From NCBI GenBank assembly GCA_044356835.1, contig JBIKVK010000070.1, positions 1 to 13,858 of the forward strand: a stretch of DNA of 13,858 bases. The letters run 5' to 3'. The position numbers and the translations under genes were made by a program. Positions 1 to 6,903 of the stretch are shown piece by piece (the first letter of the stretch is position 1; each line of letters starts with the position of its first letter). The stretch is from SYIM01 sp044356835. GTDB taxonomy: Bacteria; Pseudomonadota; Gammaproteobacteria; Burkholderiales; Burkholderiaceae_E. Below the pieces are notes generated by a model that was not told where the DNA came from, did not search any database, and worked only from the letters and a program-made list of their open reading frames with translations.

Positions 1-59
1 ACACGGGCAGGTGAGCAAAGCAGCGCGGGCCGCCTCGCTTTGTGGCACCGGGACAAGAC

Positions 60-1565
60 TCAGCCCCCGAAGCGACTCCGCAGCAGGTTCTTCTGAACCT
101 TGCCCATCTGGTTGCGCGGCAACTCTTCAAGAACGTGAATCTGCTTGGGCACCTTGAAGCTCGCGATGCGACGTTTCAGCGTTGCGATCAGGGCGTCCGG
201 GTCGAGCCTGGCCCCGGCCTTGGCCACTACGGCCGCCGTCACCGCCTCGCCAAAATCAGGATGAGGCACGCCAAATACCGCCGACTCAAACACACCGTCG
301 ATCTCGTCCAGCCAGCCCTCGATTTCCTTCGGATAGACGTTATAGCCTCCGGTGATGATCAGGTCCTTGCTCCGGCCCACGATCGACAGATAACCGTTGA
401 CATCCCAACGACCGACATCTCCGGTGCGGAACCATCCATCGGCAGAGAATTCCTCGCGGGTCTTTTCTGGCATGCGCCAGTACGCACTGAACACGTTCGG
501 GCCCTTCACCTCGATGCCGCCGATCTCACCCTCGGCACACAAGCGCCCTTGCTCGTCTCGAACCCGGATCTCGACCCCCGGCAGGGGCAGGCCCACGGTG
601 CCGGCAACGCGATTGCCGTCATAGGGGTTGGAGCTGAGCATGACCGTCTCGCTCATGCCGTAGCGCTCGAGAATGCGATGCCCGGTCCTGGCCTCGAACT
701 GTTTGAAGGTGTCGGGCAGAAGCGGCGCCGACCCCGCGATGAACAGCCGCATCCCAGAGGCCACGTCCCGCGCGAAGGCCGGCTCCTCAAGGAGCCTCAC
801 GTACATGGTGGGTACGCCCATGAACACGCTTGCGCTCGGCAGATGCCGACAGACTTCGGCCGGGTCAAAACGGGCGAGCCAGATCATCTTGCTCTGGGAG
901 AGCAGCGCGCAGTGACTGGCCACGAACAGTCCGTGCACATGAAAGATCGGCAAGGCGTGCAGCAGCACATCACCCGCACGCCAGCGCCAGTACTGAAGGA
1001 GGGTGAGGGCATTGGAGACGAGATTGCGGTGCGACAGCATCGCGCCTTTGCTGCGACCGGTCGTGCCAGAGGTGTAGAGAATCGCCGCCAGGTCGTCCTC
1101 GCGGCTTGCGACCGTCGCGAAGGATTCGGGCTGACCGCGCGCGGCGTCGCTGAGCGAGCCGCTGCCGTCCTCGGCCAGCGTCAGGCAATGGAGCACACCG
1201 CGCGCCCGAGCAATGGGCTCGAACCAGGCGGCTTGCCGCGGCCCGCAGACCACGACTGAGGGCTCTGCATCTCCGATGAAGTATTCGATCTCGCTCGCCT
1301 GGTACGCGATGTTGAGGGGCAGGAAAGCAAAACCGGCCCGCAAGGTGGCCAGATACAGAAACAGCGCCTCAGGCGACTTGTCGACTTGAACCGCCACGCG
1401 CGCGCCGGGCTCAAGTCCCAGACCCGCAAGCAGGTTCGCAAAACGCGCGGTGATCCGGTCCAGATCGGCCCAGGTGAAACTGCGGCCATCGCCAGTTTCG
1501 ATGCATTCAAGGCTCCGGTCTGTGGGCATGCGCGATTCGATCATCGCGTACAGATTGGCGTTCAT
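60..1565 (-). CDS. matB: Malonyl-CoA synthetase (MatB-type acyl-CoA ligase)
   Basis: Cytoplasmic adenylate-forming ligase of 501 residues, expected to activate malonate to malonyl-CoA with ATP and CoA. Seen: the P-loop YTSGTTGRSKG at 164-174, the A5 motif ERYGMSET at 300-307, WFRTGD at 378-383, the hinge GRSKD at 397-401 followed by GGYNVYPKEIE at 406-416, and the C-terminal catalytic lysine in PRNQMGKVQK (K489). From memory of the family, the MNANL start, the HALPIFHVHGLF stretch (203-214) and the SNPYDG stretch (312-317) closely follow characterised MatB of Rhodopseudomonas. The start at 1565 has a good GAGGA ribosome site 8 bases upstream. Only 12 bases separate it from lgt, whose stop codon abuts that site, so the two are probably co-transcribed. 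A methylmalonate or other short dicarboxylate substrate is possible. No malonyl-CoA decarboxylase or malonate transporter is in the window; a partner could lie left of base 1. Confidence 0.87.
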   Translation of the reverse strand: MNANLYAMIESRMPTDRSLECIETGDGRSFTWADLDRITARFANLLAGLGLEPGARVAVQVDKSPEALFLYLATLRAGFAFLPLNIAYQASEIEYFIGDAEPSVVVCGPRQAAWFEPIARARGVLHCLTLAEDGSGSLSDAARGQPESFATVASREDDLAAILYTSGTTGRSKGAMLSHRNLVSNALTLLQYWRWRAGDVLLHALPIFHVHGLFVASHCALLSQSKMIWLARFDPAEVCRHLPSASVFMGVPTMYVRLLEEPAFARDVASGMRLFIAGSAPLLPDTFKQFEARTGHRILERYGMSETVMLSSNPYDGNRVAGTVGLPLPGVEIRVRDEQGRLCAEGEIGGIEVKGPNVFSAYWRMPEKTREEFSADGWFRTGDVGRWDVNGYLSIVGRSKDLIITGGYNVYPKEIEGWLDEIDGVFESAVFGVPHPDFGEAVTAAVVAKAGARLDPDALIATLKRRIASFKVPKQIHVLEELPRNQMGKVQKNLLRSRFGG

Positions 1566-1577
1566 CGATCGAGGTCC

Positions 1578-2369
1578 TCAGGCATTGAGACGCGGCCGCC
1601 GGATCAGGATGAGGCCAGCGGCGGCCATCGGCAGACACAGGATTTGACCCATGGTCAGGCCGGGTAGCGGGAAACCCATGAAGGCATCGGGCTCTCGGGC
1701 AAACTCGGCCAGAAAACGCAGCACTGCATAGCCCAGCAAAAACAGCCCCGACACATGACCGACTGCCCTGGGACGCATTGAGACCAGCCAGAGCAGGGCA
1801 AAGAGCAGCAGACCTTCGCCCGCGAACTGATAGAGCTGGGAAGGATGCCGAGCCAGCCGGTCGCCCGCCTGCGGAAACACCATGGCCCACGGGACGCTGC
1901 TCGCACGGCCCCACAGCTCGCCGTTGATGAAATTCCCCATCCGGCCCGCGGCCAGTCCCAGGGGTACCAGCGGAGCCACAAAATCCATCACGGCCAGAAA
2001 GCGTAGGCCTCGCCGCCGGCAAAACCAGGCAAGGGCGAGGAGGACCCCGATCAAACCGCCATGGAAGGACATGCCGCCCTGCCAGACCGCAAGCGCTTCG
2101 AGCGGATGCTGCAGGTAATAGGCGGGCTTGTAAAAGACCACGTAGCCCAGGCGCCCCCCCAGAACCACTCCCAGGACGCCGTAAAAGAGCAGGTCTTCAA
2201 GGGCCCGGGCGTCCAGACCCGAGGCTTGTGCATGGGCGGGCTGCGCGAGCCGCGCCCGGCCGAGCAGGAAAAAGGCGAGAAAAGCGATCAGGTACATGAG
2301 ACCATACCAGCGCACGGCAACCGGACCAAGACTGAACGCAACGGGGTCGAATTGAGGGTGGATCAGCAT
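1578..2369 (-). CDS. lgt: Prolipoprotein diacylglyceryl transferase Lgt
   Basis: Inner-membrane enzyme that moves a diacylglyceryl group from phosphatidylglycerol to the lipobox cysteine of prolipoproteins, the first step of lipoprotein maturation. The 263-residue protein is of normal length and has about seven hydrophobic segments. Seen: the family-typical start MLIHPQFDPVAFSLGP, RWYGLMY at 20-26, the functional histidine in MSFHGG (H103), the signature GLAAGRMGNFINGELWGR at 138-155 (R143, N146), HPSQLYQ at 175-181 and R218 in VLRFLAEF. The start ATG at 2369 matches the family N-terminus. It is transcribed divergently from ilvD across a 74-base gap and is followed 12 bases later by matB. Identity is not in doubt. 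Confidence 0.97.
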   Translation of the reverse strand: MLIHPQFDPVAFSLGPVAVRWYGLMYLIAFLAFFLLGRARLAQPAHAQASGLDARALEDLLFYGVLGVVLGGRLGYVVFYKPAYYLQHPLEALAVWQGGMSFHGGLIGVLLALAWFCRRRGLRFLAVMDFVAPLVPLGLAAGRMGNFINGELWGRASSVPWAMVFPQAGDRLARHPSQLYQFAGEGLLLFALLWLVSMRPRAVGHVSGLFLLGYAVLRFLAEFAREPDAFMGFPLPGLTMGQILCLPMAAAGLILIRRPRLNA

Positions 2370-2443
2370 GGCTCGAAATATACTTCAGCTCCTGCACCCG
2401 CTTTCTTTCACCGTTTCAATCATCAGTGCCTGCGGAGACCACC
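2370..2443. promoter_or_regulatory. Divergent lgt/ilvD promoter region
   Basis: This 74-base gap separates the start codons of lgt (leftward) and ilvD (rightward), so both promoters should lie in or near it. The most AT-rich part, AATATACT at 2377-2384, reads TATACT on the plus strand and TATATT on the minus strand, and either could serve as a -10 element. No good -35 hexamer sits at 16-18 bases from either, so the assignment is weak. The ilvD ribosome site GGAG (2434-2437) lies 6 bases before its ATG. No attenuator leader peptide or T-box-like structure was seen. Confidence 0.35.
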
Positions 2444-4123
2444 ATGTCCGAAAAACTGCGCTCCTCCAACATCACCGAAGGGGTGGCGCGCGCGCCCAAC
2501 CGTTCGATGTACTACGCGATGGGCTATGTGAAGAGCGACTTCGACAAGCCGATGATCGGCATTGCCAACGGTCACTCGACGATCACGCCCTGCAACTCGG
2601 GCCTGCAGCCGCTCGCCGATGCAGCGGTCGAGGCGGTACGTTCCGCCGGCGGCAACCCCCAGGTCTTTGGCACGCCCACCATCTCGGACGGCATGTCGAT
2701 GGGCACCGAGGGGATGAAGTACTCGCTGATCTCGCGCGAGGTCATCTGCGATTGCATCGAAACCGCAGTTCAAGGTCAGTGGATGGACGGGGTGGTCGTG
2801 GTCGGCGGCTGCGACAAGAACATGCCGGGCGGCATGATGGGCATTCTGCGGTGCAACGTTCCAGCCATCTATGTGTACGGCGGCACGATCAAGCCGGGGC
2901 GCTGGAAGGGCAAAGACCTGAACATCGTGTCGGTCTTCGAGGCGGTCGGCGAGTTCTCTGCAGGACGGCTGTCCAAAGAGGATTTTGACGGGATCGAGCA
3001 AAACGCGATCCCGGGGACTGGTTCGTGCGGCGGCATGTATACCGCCAATACGATGTCATCGTCCTTCGAAGCCCTGGGGATGAGCCTGCTGGGCTCGTCG
3101 ACCATGGCCAACCCCGACCAGGAAAAATGCGACTCGGCCGCAGAATCGGCCCGCGTTCTGGTGCAGGCGGTCAAGCGTGGGCTGCGTCCTCGTGACATTG
3201 TGACGCGCAAATCCATCGAAAACGCCGTCAGCCTCATCATGGCGACCGGGGGGTCCACAAACGCAGTGCTGCACTTTCTCGCAATCGCCCATGCCGGCGG
3301 CATCGAGTGGACCATCGATGATTTCGAGCGTATCCGCAAACGTGTTCCGGTCATCTGCGACCTCAAGCCCTCGGGCAAGTACCTGGCGACCGATCTGCAC
3401 AGCGCAGGCGGCATCCCGCAGGTGCTCAAGATCCTGCTGAAGGCTGGGCTGCTCCATGGGGACTGCATGACGATCACGGGACGCACCATGGCCGAAGAAC
3501 TGGCCCATGTGCCGGATGCCCCCAGAGCGGACCAGGACGTGATTCGCCCGATCGATCAGGCGATCTACGCGCAGGGCCACCTTGCGATTCTCAAGGGCAA
3601 TCTGTCGCCCGAGGGCTGTGTGGCCAAAATCACCGGACTCAAGAACCCGGTGATCACAGGCCCGGCGCGCGTCTTTGATGATGAGCAGTCAGCCCTCGCG
3701 GCGATCCTCGAGGGCAAGATCAAGGCGGGCGACGTCATGGTGCTACGCTACCTGGGCCCTCAGGGCGCCCCCGGCATGCCCGAAATGTTGGCACCCACTT
3801 CGGCGCTGATTGGCGCGGGTCTTGGCGAGTCGGTCGGCTTGATCACGGACGGCCGGTTCTCGGGAGGCACCTGGGGCATGGTGGTGGGACACGTCGCCCC
3901 CGAAGCTGCGGCCGGAGGCCCGCTGGCGCTGATCGAGGAAGGAGACCGCATCACCATCGACGCCCATCGCCTGCTTCTGCAGCTCGAGGTCAGCGACCCG
4001 GAGATCGCCGCCCGGCGCGCCCGCTGGCAGGCACCGGCGCCCCGCTACAAGCGTGGCGTTCTGGCAAAGTTTGCAAAGCTCGCGGGTTCGGCAAGCCGCG
4101 GGGCTGTTCTGGATGATTTCTAA
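2444..4123 (+). CDS. ilvD: Dihydroxy-acid dehydratase IlvD
   Basis: Fe-S enzyme of valine, isoleucine and leucine synthesis that dehydrates 2,3-dihydroxy-isovalerate or 2,3-dihydroxy-3-methylvalerate to the 2-keto acid. With the chosen start it has 559 residues, typical of the shorter group rather than the roughly 616-residue enterobacterial form. Seen: three cluster cysteines in TPCNSGLQ (C50), GGCDKNMPGG (C123) and GTGSCGGMYT (C195), and the C-terminal signature GRFSGGTWGM from residue 470. An in-frame GTG at 2426 is open, but ATG 2444 is preferred because GGAG sits 6 bases before it and MSEKLRSSNITEGVARAPNR is the usual N-terminus. The gene stands alone: no ilvBN, ilvC or leu genes are in the window. 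The next gene, the cytochrome, has its own -10 box. Confidence 0.97.
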   Translation: MSEKLRSSNITEGVARAPNRSMYYAMGYVKSDFDKPMIGIANGHSTITPCNSGLQPLADAAVEAVRSAGGNPQVFGTPTISDGMSMGTEGMKYSLISREVICDCIETAVQGQWMDGVVVVGGCDKNMPGGMMGILRCNVPAIYVYGGTIKPGRWKGKDLNIVSVFEAVGEFSAGRLSKEDFDGIEQNAIPGTGSCGGMYTANTMSSSFEALGMSLLGSSTMANPDQEKCDSAAESARVLVQAVKRGLRPRDIVTRKSIENAVSLIMATGGSTNAVLHFLAIAHAGGIEWTIDDFERIRKRVPVICDLKPSGKYLATDLHSAGGIPQVLKILLKAGLLHGDCMTITGRTMAEELAHVPDAPRADQDVIRPIDQAIYAQGHLAILKGNLSPEGCVAKITGLKNPVITGPARVFDDEQSALAAILEGKIKAGDVMVLRYLGPQGAPGMPEMLAPTSALIGAGLGESVGLITDGRFSGGTWGMVVGHVAPEAAAGGPLALIEEGDRITIDAHRLLLQLEVSDPEIAARRARWQAPAPRYKRGVLAKFAKLAGSASRGAVLDDF

Positions 4124-4166
4124 GGTGCACATCCCCACGCTCGCAGGTAGGGCTTGCGCGCGCCGA

Positions 4167-4172
4167 TATAAT
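4167..4172 (+). promoter_or_regulatory. Candidate -10 box for the cytochrome c gene
   Basis: A perfect TATAAT stands 41 bases before the cytochrome ATG in the ilvD-cytochrome gap. At 17-base spacing the upstream hexamer is CAGGTA (4144-4149), a poor -35, and there is no TG extension. The perfect -10 in GC-rich DNA is still suggestive of separate transcription of the cytochrome gene. Confidence 0.45.
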
Positions 4173-4213
4173 CCTTCCGTCGAAATCTATTGCGATCCAC
4201 TCCCGGAGTCACC

Positions 4214-4525
4214 ATGAAACTGTTCCACGCTTCCCTGATCGCGGCTGTCCTGTCTCTGTCCTCGGGCGCCGCAATGGCCGATACGAAACTGGCCCAAGCC
4301 AAGGCCTGCACCGCATGCCATGCGGTCGACAAGAAGCTTGTCGGGCCGTCCTACAAGGATGTCGCAGCCAAGTACGCCTCCGATGCAGACGCTGCGGCCA
4401 AGCTCGCCGTCAAGATCCAGAAGGGCGGCGTTGGCGTGTGGGGCCAGATCCCGATGCCGGCCAACCCCGCGGTGACCGCAGCAGAAGCCGAAACCCTCGC
4501 CAAGTGGGTGCTCTCCCAGAAGTAA
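4214..4525 (+). CDS. Periplasmic class I cytochrome c (c551/c552 type)
   Basis: Small exported monohaem cytochrome, 103 residues with a signal peptide and about 81 when mature, the usual size of c551/c552 electron carriers. Seen: signal peptide MKLFHASLIAAVLSLSSGAA with likely cleavage after AMA (residue 22), haem site CTACH at 32-36, the following LVGPSYKDVAAKY typical of the family, and the axial methionine in IPMPAN (M81), then a C-terminal helix ending LAKWVLSQK. It should shuttle electrons in the periplasm between a donor complex and a terminal oxidase, peroxidase or denitrification enzyme; the partner cannot be told. ATG 4214 is chosen over an in-frame TTG at 4190 because GGAG (4205-4208) lies 5 bases before it and the signal peptide begins there. 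No cytochrome maturation genes are nearby. Confidence 0.93.
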   Translation: MKLFHASLIAAVLSLSSGAAMADTKLAQAKACTACHAVDKKLVGPSYKDVAAKYASDADAAAKLAVKIQKGGVGVWGQIPMPANPAVTAAEAETLAKWVLSQK

Positions 4526-4552
4526 GCGCCCGTGCCCGGACGATGGCTGAAA

Positions 4553-4578
4553 GGGGCGCTGCGGCGCCCCTGTTCTTT
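4553..4578 (+). terminator. Candidate intrinsic terminator after cytochrome c
   Basis: GGGGCGC (4553-4559), loop TGCG, GCGCCCC (4564-4570) form a perfect 7-bp hairpin, followed by TGTTCTTT. The T tract is interrupted, so termination may be partial and transcription may continue into the structured region up to 4773. Confidence 0.6.
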
Positions 4579-4599
4579 GGGCCATGTACCGATTGAGGG

Positions 4600-4773
4600 C
4601 GTGACCGCCGGTCGTCATCCGGCGAGGGCCGGCCATCGGCCCTGTTCAAACGGGGGAATACTTGCCGCGACACTGAAGGATCCGGGGCGAGATGCGTCCC
4701 GGAGTTCCCTCCTCCAGCGGCAACATGATCCCCTCGTGCCGGCTGGTTGGCCCCGACAACGGGGCTTTTTTTT
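4600..4773 (+). ncRNA. Candidate structured RNA (sRNA or processed 3' UTR) ending at a strong terminator
   Basis: No gene is seen in this stretch, but plus-strand RNA would fold extensively. Hairpin A: CGCCGG (4606-4611) with CCGGCG (4619-4624). Hairpin B: AGGGCCG (4625-4631) with CGGCCCT (4637-4643). A long interrupted rod follows: GGGGGA (4652-4657) with TCCCCT (4729-4734), TTGCCG (4662-4667) with CGGCAA (4718-4723), CTGAAGGA (4673-4680) with TCCTCCAG (4710-4717, one A-C mismatch), and a 9-bp apical hairpin TCCGGGGCG (4681-4689) with CGTCCCGGA (4695-4703, one G-U pair). The U-tailed terminator at 4750-4773 gives a defined 3' end. It is not recognisable as SRP RNA (the GGAAGGAAGC core is absent), tmRNA or RNase P RNA, and I could not match it to 6S RNA. 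No clear promoter was seen, so it may derive from cytochrome read-through. The downstream gene is convergent, so a cis-acting riboswitch is unlikely. Confidence 0.45.
4750..4773 (+). terminator. Strong intrinsic terminator (rightward)
   Basis: GCCCCG (4750-4755), loop ACAA, CGGGGC (4760-4765) form a perfect 6-bp stem directly followed by eight T (4766-4773). It ends three bases before the last base of the leftward reductase gene. Without a T tract on the other strand it should act only on rightward transcripts, that is the cytochrome mRNA or the candidate RNA upstream. Confidence 0.85.
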
Positions 4774-4776
4774 GGA

Positions 4777-5814
4777 TCAGCGCGCCTGGTCCGCCTCGGA
4801 AGTGAAAGCGTCAGCGAAAAACTGCTCTTCCGAGAGGCCACACTGGGCGACGAAGTCGCGGCGGGCCGCATCGATCACGACCGGCGCGCCGCAGGCGTAG
4901 ACCTGATGCTGCGAGAGATCGGGCCAGTCGGCCATCACCGCACGATGGACGAATCCGGTACGCCCCGCCCAGGCATCCTCCGGCAGCGCATCGGAGACCA
5001 CGGGCACGTAGCGAAAATCGGGAAGGTCGCGCGCCCAGGACTCGCACAGATCGTTCATGTAGAGATCATGTGGCCGCCGTCCGCCCCAGTACAGCGTCAT
5101 GGGGCGTCGGATGCCCTTGAAGATCGCGTGTTCGACAATCGCCTTGATGGGTGCAAATCCGGTGCCGCTGGCGAGCAGCACAATGGGCGCTTTGCTGTCC
5201 TCGCGCAAAAAGAAGGTGCCCAGCGGTCCCTCGAAACGCAAAATGTCGCGCTCCTTCACCGCGGGCTCGGTCGCGCCGAACAGCGCATCCGTGAACTTCC
5301 CGCCCGGCATATGCCGGATATGCAGTTCGATCCGTTCGGCCAGGTGAGGCGCGCAGGCCATCGAGTAGCTCCGCCTCGACCCGTCGCGAAGCAGCAGCTC
5401 CACATACTGGCCTGCGAGATATTGCAGACGCTCGTTGGCGGGCAGTTGGAGTGACACGATCCGGACATCGGGCGCTGCCGGCTGGATCGATGCGATTCGG
5501 CACGGCAGCTTTCGCACGGGAATATCGCCGGCTGCAGCCACTACACGACAGCGGACGACCAGATCGCTTTGGGGCCGCGAGCAGCACAGCAGCGCCTGAC
5601 CGCGAACCGCCTCTTCCGGCTTTAGGGCGTTGGTGGAATGCGGGCCCTGCTCGATGCTACCCTCGAGGATCTCGGCCTTGCATGAACCGCAGGCCCCGTT
5701 CTTGCACCCATAGGGCAGCACAACGCCCTGTCGCAGCGCAGCCTCGAGAATCGTTTCGCCCTCGTCCACCTCAAACCGCTTATCGCTTGGCTGCACCGAC
5801 ACCGTAAAGCTCAT
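4777..5814 (-). CDS. 2Fe-2S/FAD NAD(P)H-dependent electron-transfer reductase (AscD-like)
   Basis: A 345-residue reductase in three parts. An N-terminal plant-type [2Fe-2S] ferredoxin domain (about 1-95) carries C37-x4-C42-x2-C45 and C77. A flavin domain (about 100-205) has the FAD motif RSYS at 148-151. An NAD(P)H domain (about 208-335) has GTGFAPIKA at 217-225 and YACGAPVVIDA at 306-316. This ferredoxin-first order is shared by phenol/toluene monooxygenase reductases and by proteins annotated as CDP-6-deoxy-delta-3,4-glucoseen reductase (AscD). It passes electrons from NAD(P)H through FAD and the cluster to an unknown acceptor. No oxygenase or sugar-dehydrase partner is in the window, so the AscD name is only a similarity label. 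Start MSFTV is chosen because the domain begins there and GGAAAG lies about 10 bases upstream; the frame is open back to 6018 but that extension is not protein-like. Confidence 0.85.
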   Translation of the reverse strand: MSFTVSVQPSDKRFEVDEGETILEAALRQGVVLPYGCKNGACGSCKAEILEGSIEQGPHSTNALKPEEAVRGQALLCCSRPQSDLVVRCRVVAAAGDIPVRKLPCRIASIQPAAPDVRIVSLQLPANERLQYLAGQYVELLLRDGSRRSYSMACAPHLAERIELHIRHMPGGKFTDALFGATEPAVKERDILRFEGPLGTFFLREDSKAPIVLLASGTGFAPIKAIVEHAIFKGIRRPMTLYWGGRRPHDLYMNDLCESWARDLPDFRYVPVVSDALPEDAWAGRTGFVHRAVMADWPDLSQHQVYACGAPVVIDAARRDFVAQCGLSEEQFFADAFTSEADQAR

Positions 5815-6798
5815 GATTCGATCTTTCCGAAAATCCGTAAAACCCGCATTATCGCGCGTCCTGCGGCACAGACCGCTCCCGAGGCGGCTACGCAGGCTGA
5901 CCGTGCTGATTACAGGCTGCGGCGATGTGGGGCTTCGGCTGATCCGCCAGCTGCGCGGCCATGCGGCGGCACCGCGCATCGTGGCCACCGCGCGGCGGGC
6001 CGAGCAAAGGGCGGCCATCCGCGCGGCTGGTGCACTCGCTCTGCCCGTTGACCTCGATCGGCGGGACCGCTCGGGACACAGGGGCTTGATGCGACTGGCG
6101 GGACTCGGGCGTCGGCTCGTTCATCTGGCGCCCCCCGCGACCACCGATGAGGACGATCTTCGTACCCGTCGCCTCTTGGCCGCGCTCGCTCAACCGACCG
6201 CTCAGGCAGGAGCCCGTCATTGGGTCTACGTGAGCACCACCGGAGTGTATGGTGACTGCGCAGGCGCCTGGATCGATGAGACCCGGCCCCTCGAGCCGCA
6301 GACCGACCGGGCCCAACGTCGGGTCGCCGCGGAAGGACAATTCAGGACGGCTGCTCGAAGACGAACCGCAATCAGCGCGATCCTGCGCGCGCCCGGCATC
6401 TACGCGGCCGACCGCCTGCCAGTAGACCGCCTGCGGGCCGGCATGCCTGCTTTGCGCGAGGAGGACGACGTGTGGACCAACCATATCCATGCAGAGGATC
6501 TCGCACGGGCCTGCTGGATTGCTCTATTCCGAGGTCGGCCAGGGCGTTCTTACAACATCGTCGACCAAGGCGAACAAAAAATGGGGGCCTATTTCGACGA
6601 GGTGGCGGACGCGCTGGGCCTTGAACGCCCGCCAAGACTGCCCCGCCACGAGCTTGCCCGCCGTGTCAGCCCGATGATGCTGTCCTTCATGAACGAGTCT
6701 CGGCGGATCCGTAATTACAGAATGACGAAGGAACTGCGGCTGCGGCTCCGGTTTCCCACGGTCAGCCATCAGCTGGCTCTGCTAAACTCACGCGCTTC

Positions 6799-6808
<10 letters not shown>
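5813..6808 (+). CDS. NAD(P)-binding SDR-fold oxidoreductase/epimerase
   Basis: Rossmann-fold protein of the extended SDR / NAD-dependent epimerase group, 331 residues from ATG 5813. Seen: nucleotide-binding motif VLITGCGDVGLRLI at 31-44, core strand YVSTTGVYGD at 138-147 followed by WIDETRPLEPQT, ILRAPGIY at 190-197, HIHAEDLARA at 224-233 and YNIVDQG at 247-253. A classical YxxxK pair is not evident, so catalysis is uncertain; such proteins are usually annotated only as SDR oxidoreductases. The first 30 residues are basic, and codons 1-13 are less GC-rich at third positions than the rest, so the true start may be later, for example GTG 5903. The ATG shares a CATG with the divergent reductase start. 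The stop codon (6806-6808) lies inside the tRNA-Thr gene. Confidence 0.8.
5848..5853 (-). promoter_or_regulatory. Candidate -10 box for the 2Fe-2S reductase
   Basis: The minus strand reads GATAAT here, 33 bases before the reductase start, in a local AT-rich patch. The -35 position (about 5871-5876) reads GCGGTC, which is poor. If real, this promoter lies inside the first codons of the SDR gene as annotated, which favours a later SDR start. Confidence 0.3.
6783..6788 (+). promoter_or_regulatory. Candidate -10 box for tRNA-Thr
   Basis: TAAACT ends 10 bases before the mature 5' end of the tRNA and lies within the last codons of the SDR gene. The hexamer at 17-base spacing, GGTCAG (6760-6765), is a weak -35. 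The tRNA could instead be processed from a transcript started upstream. Confidence 0.3.
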
Positions 6809-6874
<66 letters not shown>

Positions 6875-6880
6875 CCCACT

Positions 6881-6903
6881 GGCCTGAACTCCTCAGGCCT
6901 TTT
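6881..6903 (+). terminator. Intrinsic terminator of tRNA-Thr
   Basis: GGCCTGA (6881-6887), loop ACTCC, TCAGGCC (6893-6899) form a perfect 7-bp hairpin, followed by TTTT (6900-6903). The placement six bases after the tRNA CCA end is typical for a single-tRNA unit. Confidence 0.78.

Noticed and set aside
1..59. Possible gene or terminator at the left edge
   Set aside because: An imperfect CAAAGC/GCTTTG stem (17-22 with 37-42) is present but has no T tract, and no reading frame with support can be seen in so short a piece.
42..1259. Long plus-strand open frame (405 residues)
   Set aside because: It lies antisense to the malonyl-CoA synthetase, has no recognisable domain, and arises from the high GC content of the real gene.
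2426..2443. GTG start for ilvD
   Set aside because: ATG 2444 has a well-spaced GGAG and gives the standard IlvD N-terminus.
4600..4773. SRP RNA (ffs), tmRNA or RNase P RNA
   Set aside because: The conserved SRP tetraloop region, a tRNA-like acceptor end and the RNase P core sequences are all absent, and the length does not fit tmRNA or RNase P. 6S RNA was considered because of the rod shape but could not be matched by eye.
4747..5454. Plus-strand open frame (235 residues) starting in the terminator region
   Set aside because: It is antisense to the 2Fe-2S reductase, whose motifs are unambiguous, and begins at a terminator hairpin.
5815..6018. N-terminal extension of the 2Fe-2S reductase frame
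   Set aside because: The 68 extra residues are not ferredoxin-like and overlap the SDR gene; the domain and ribosome site place the start at 5814.
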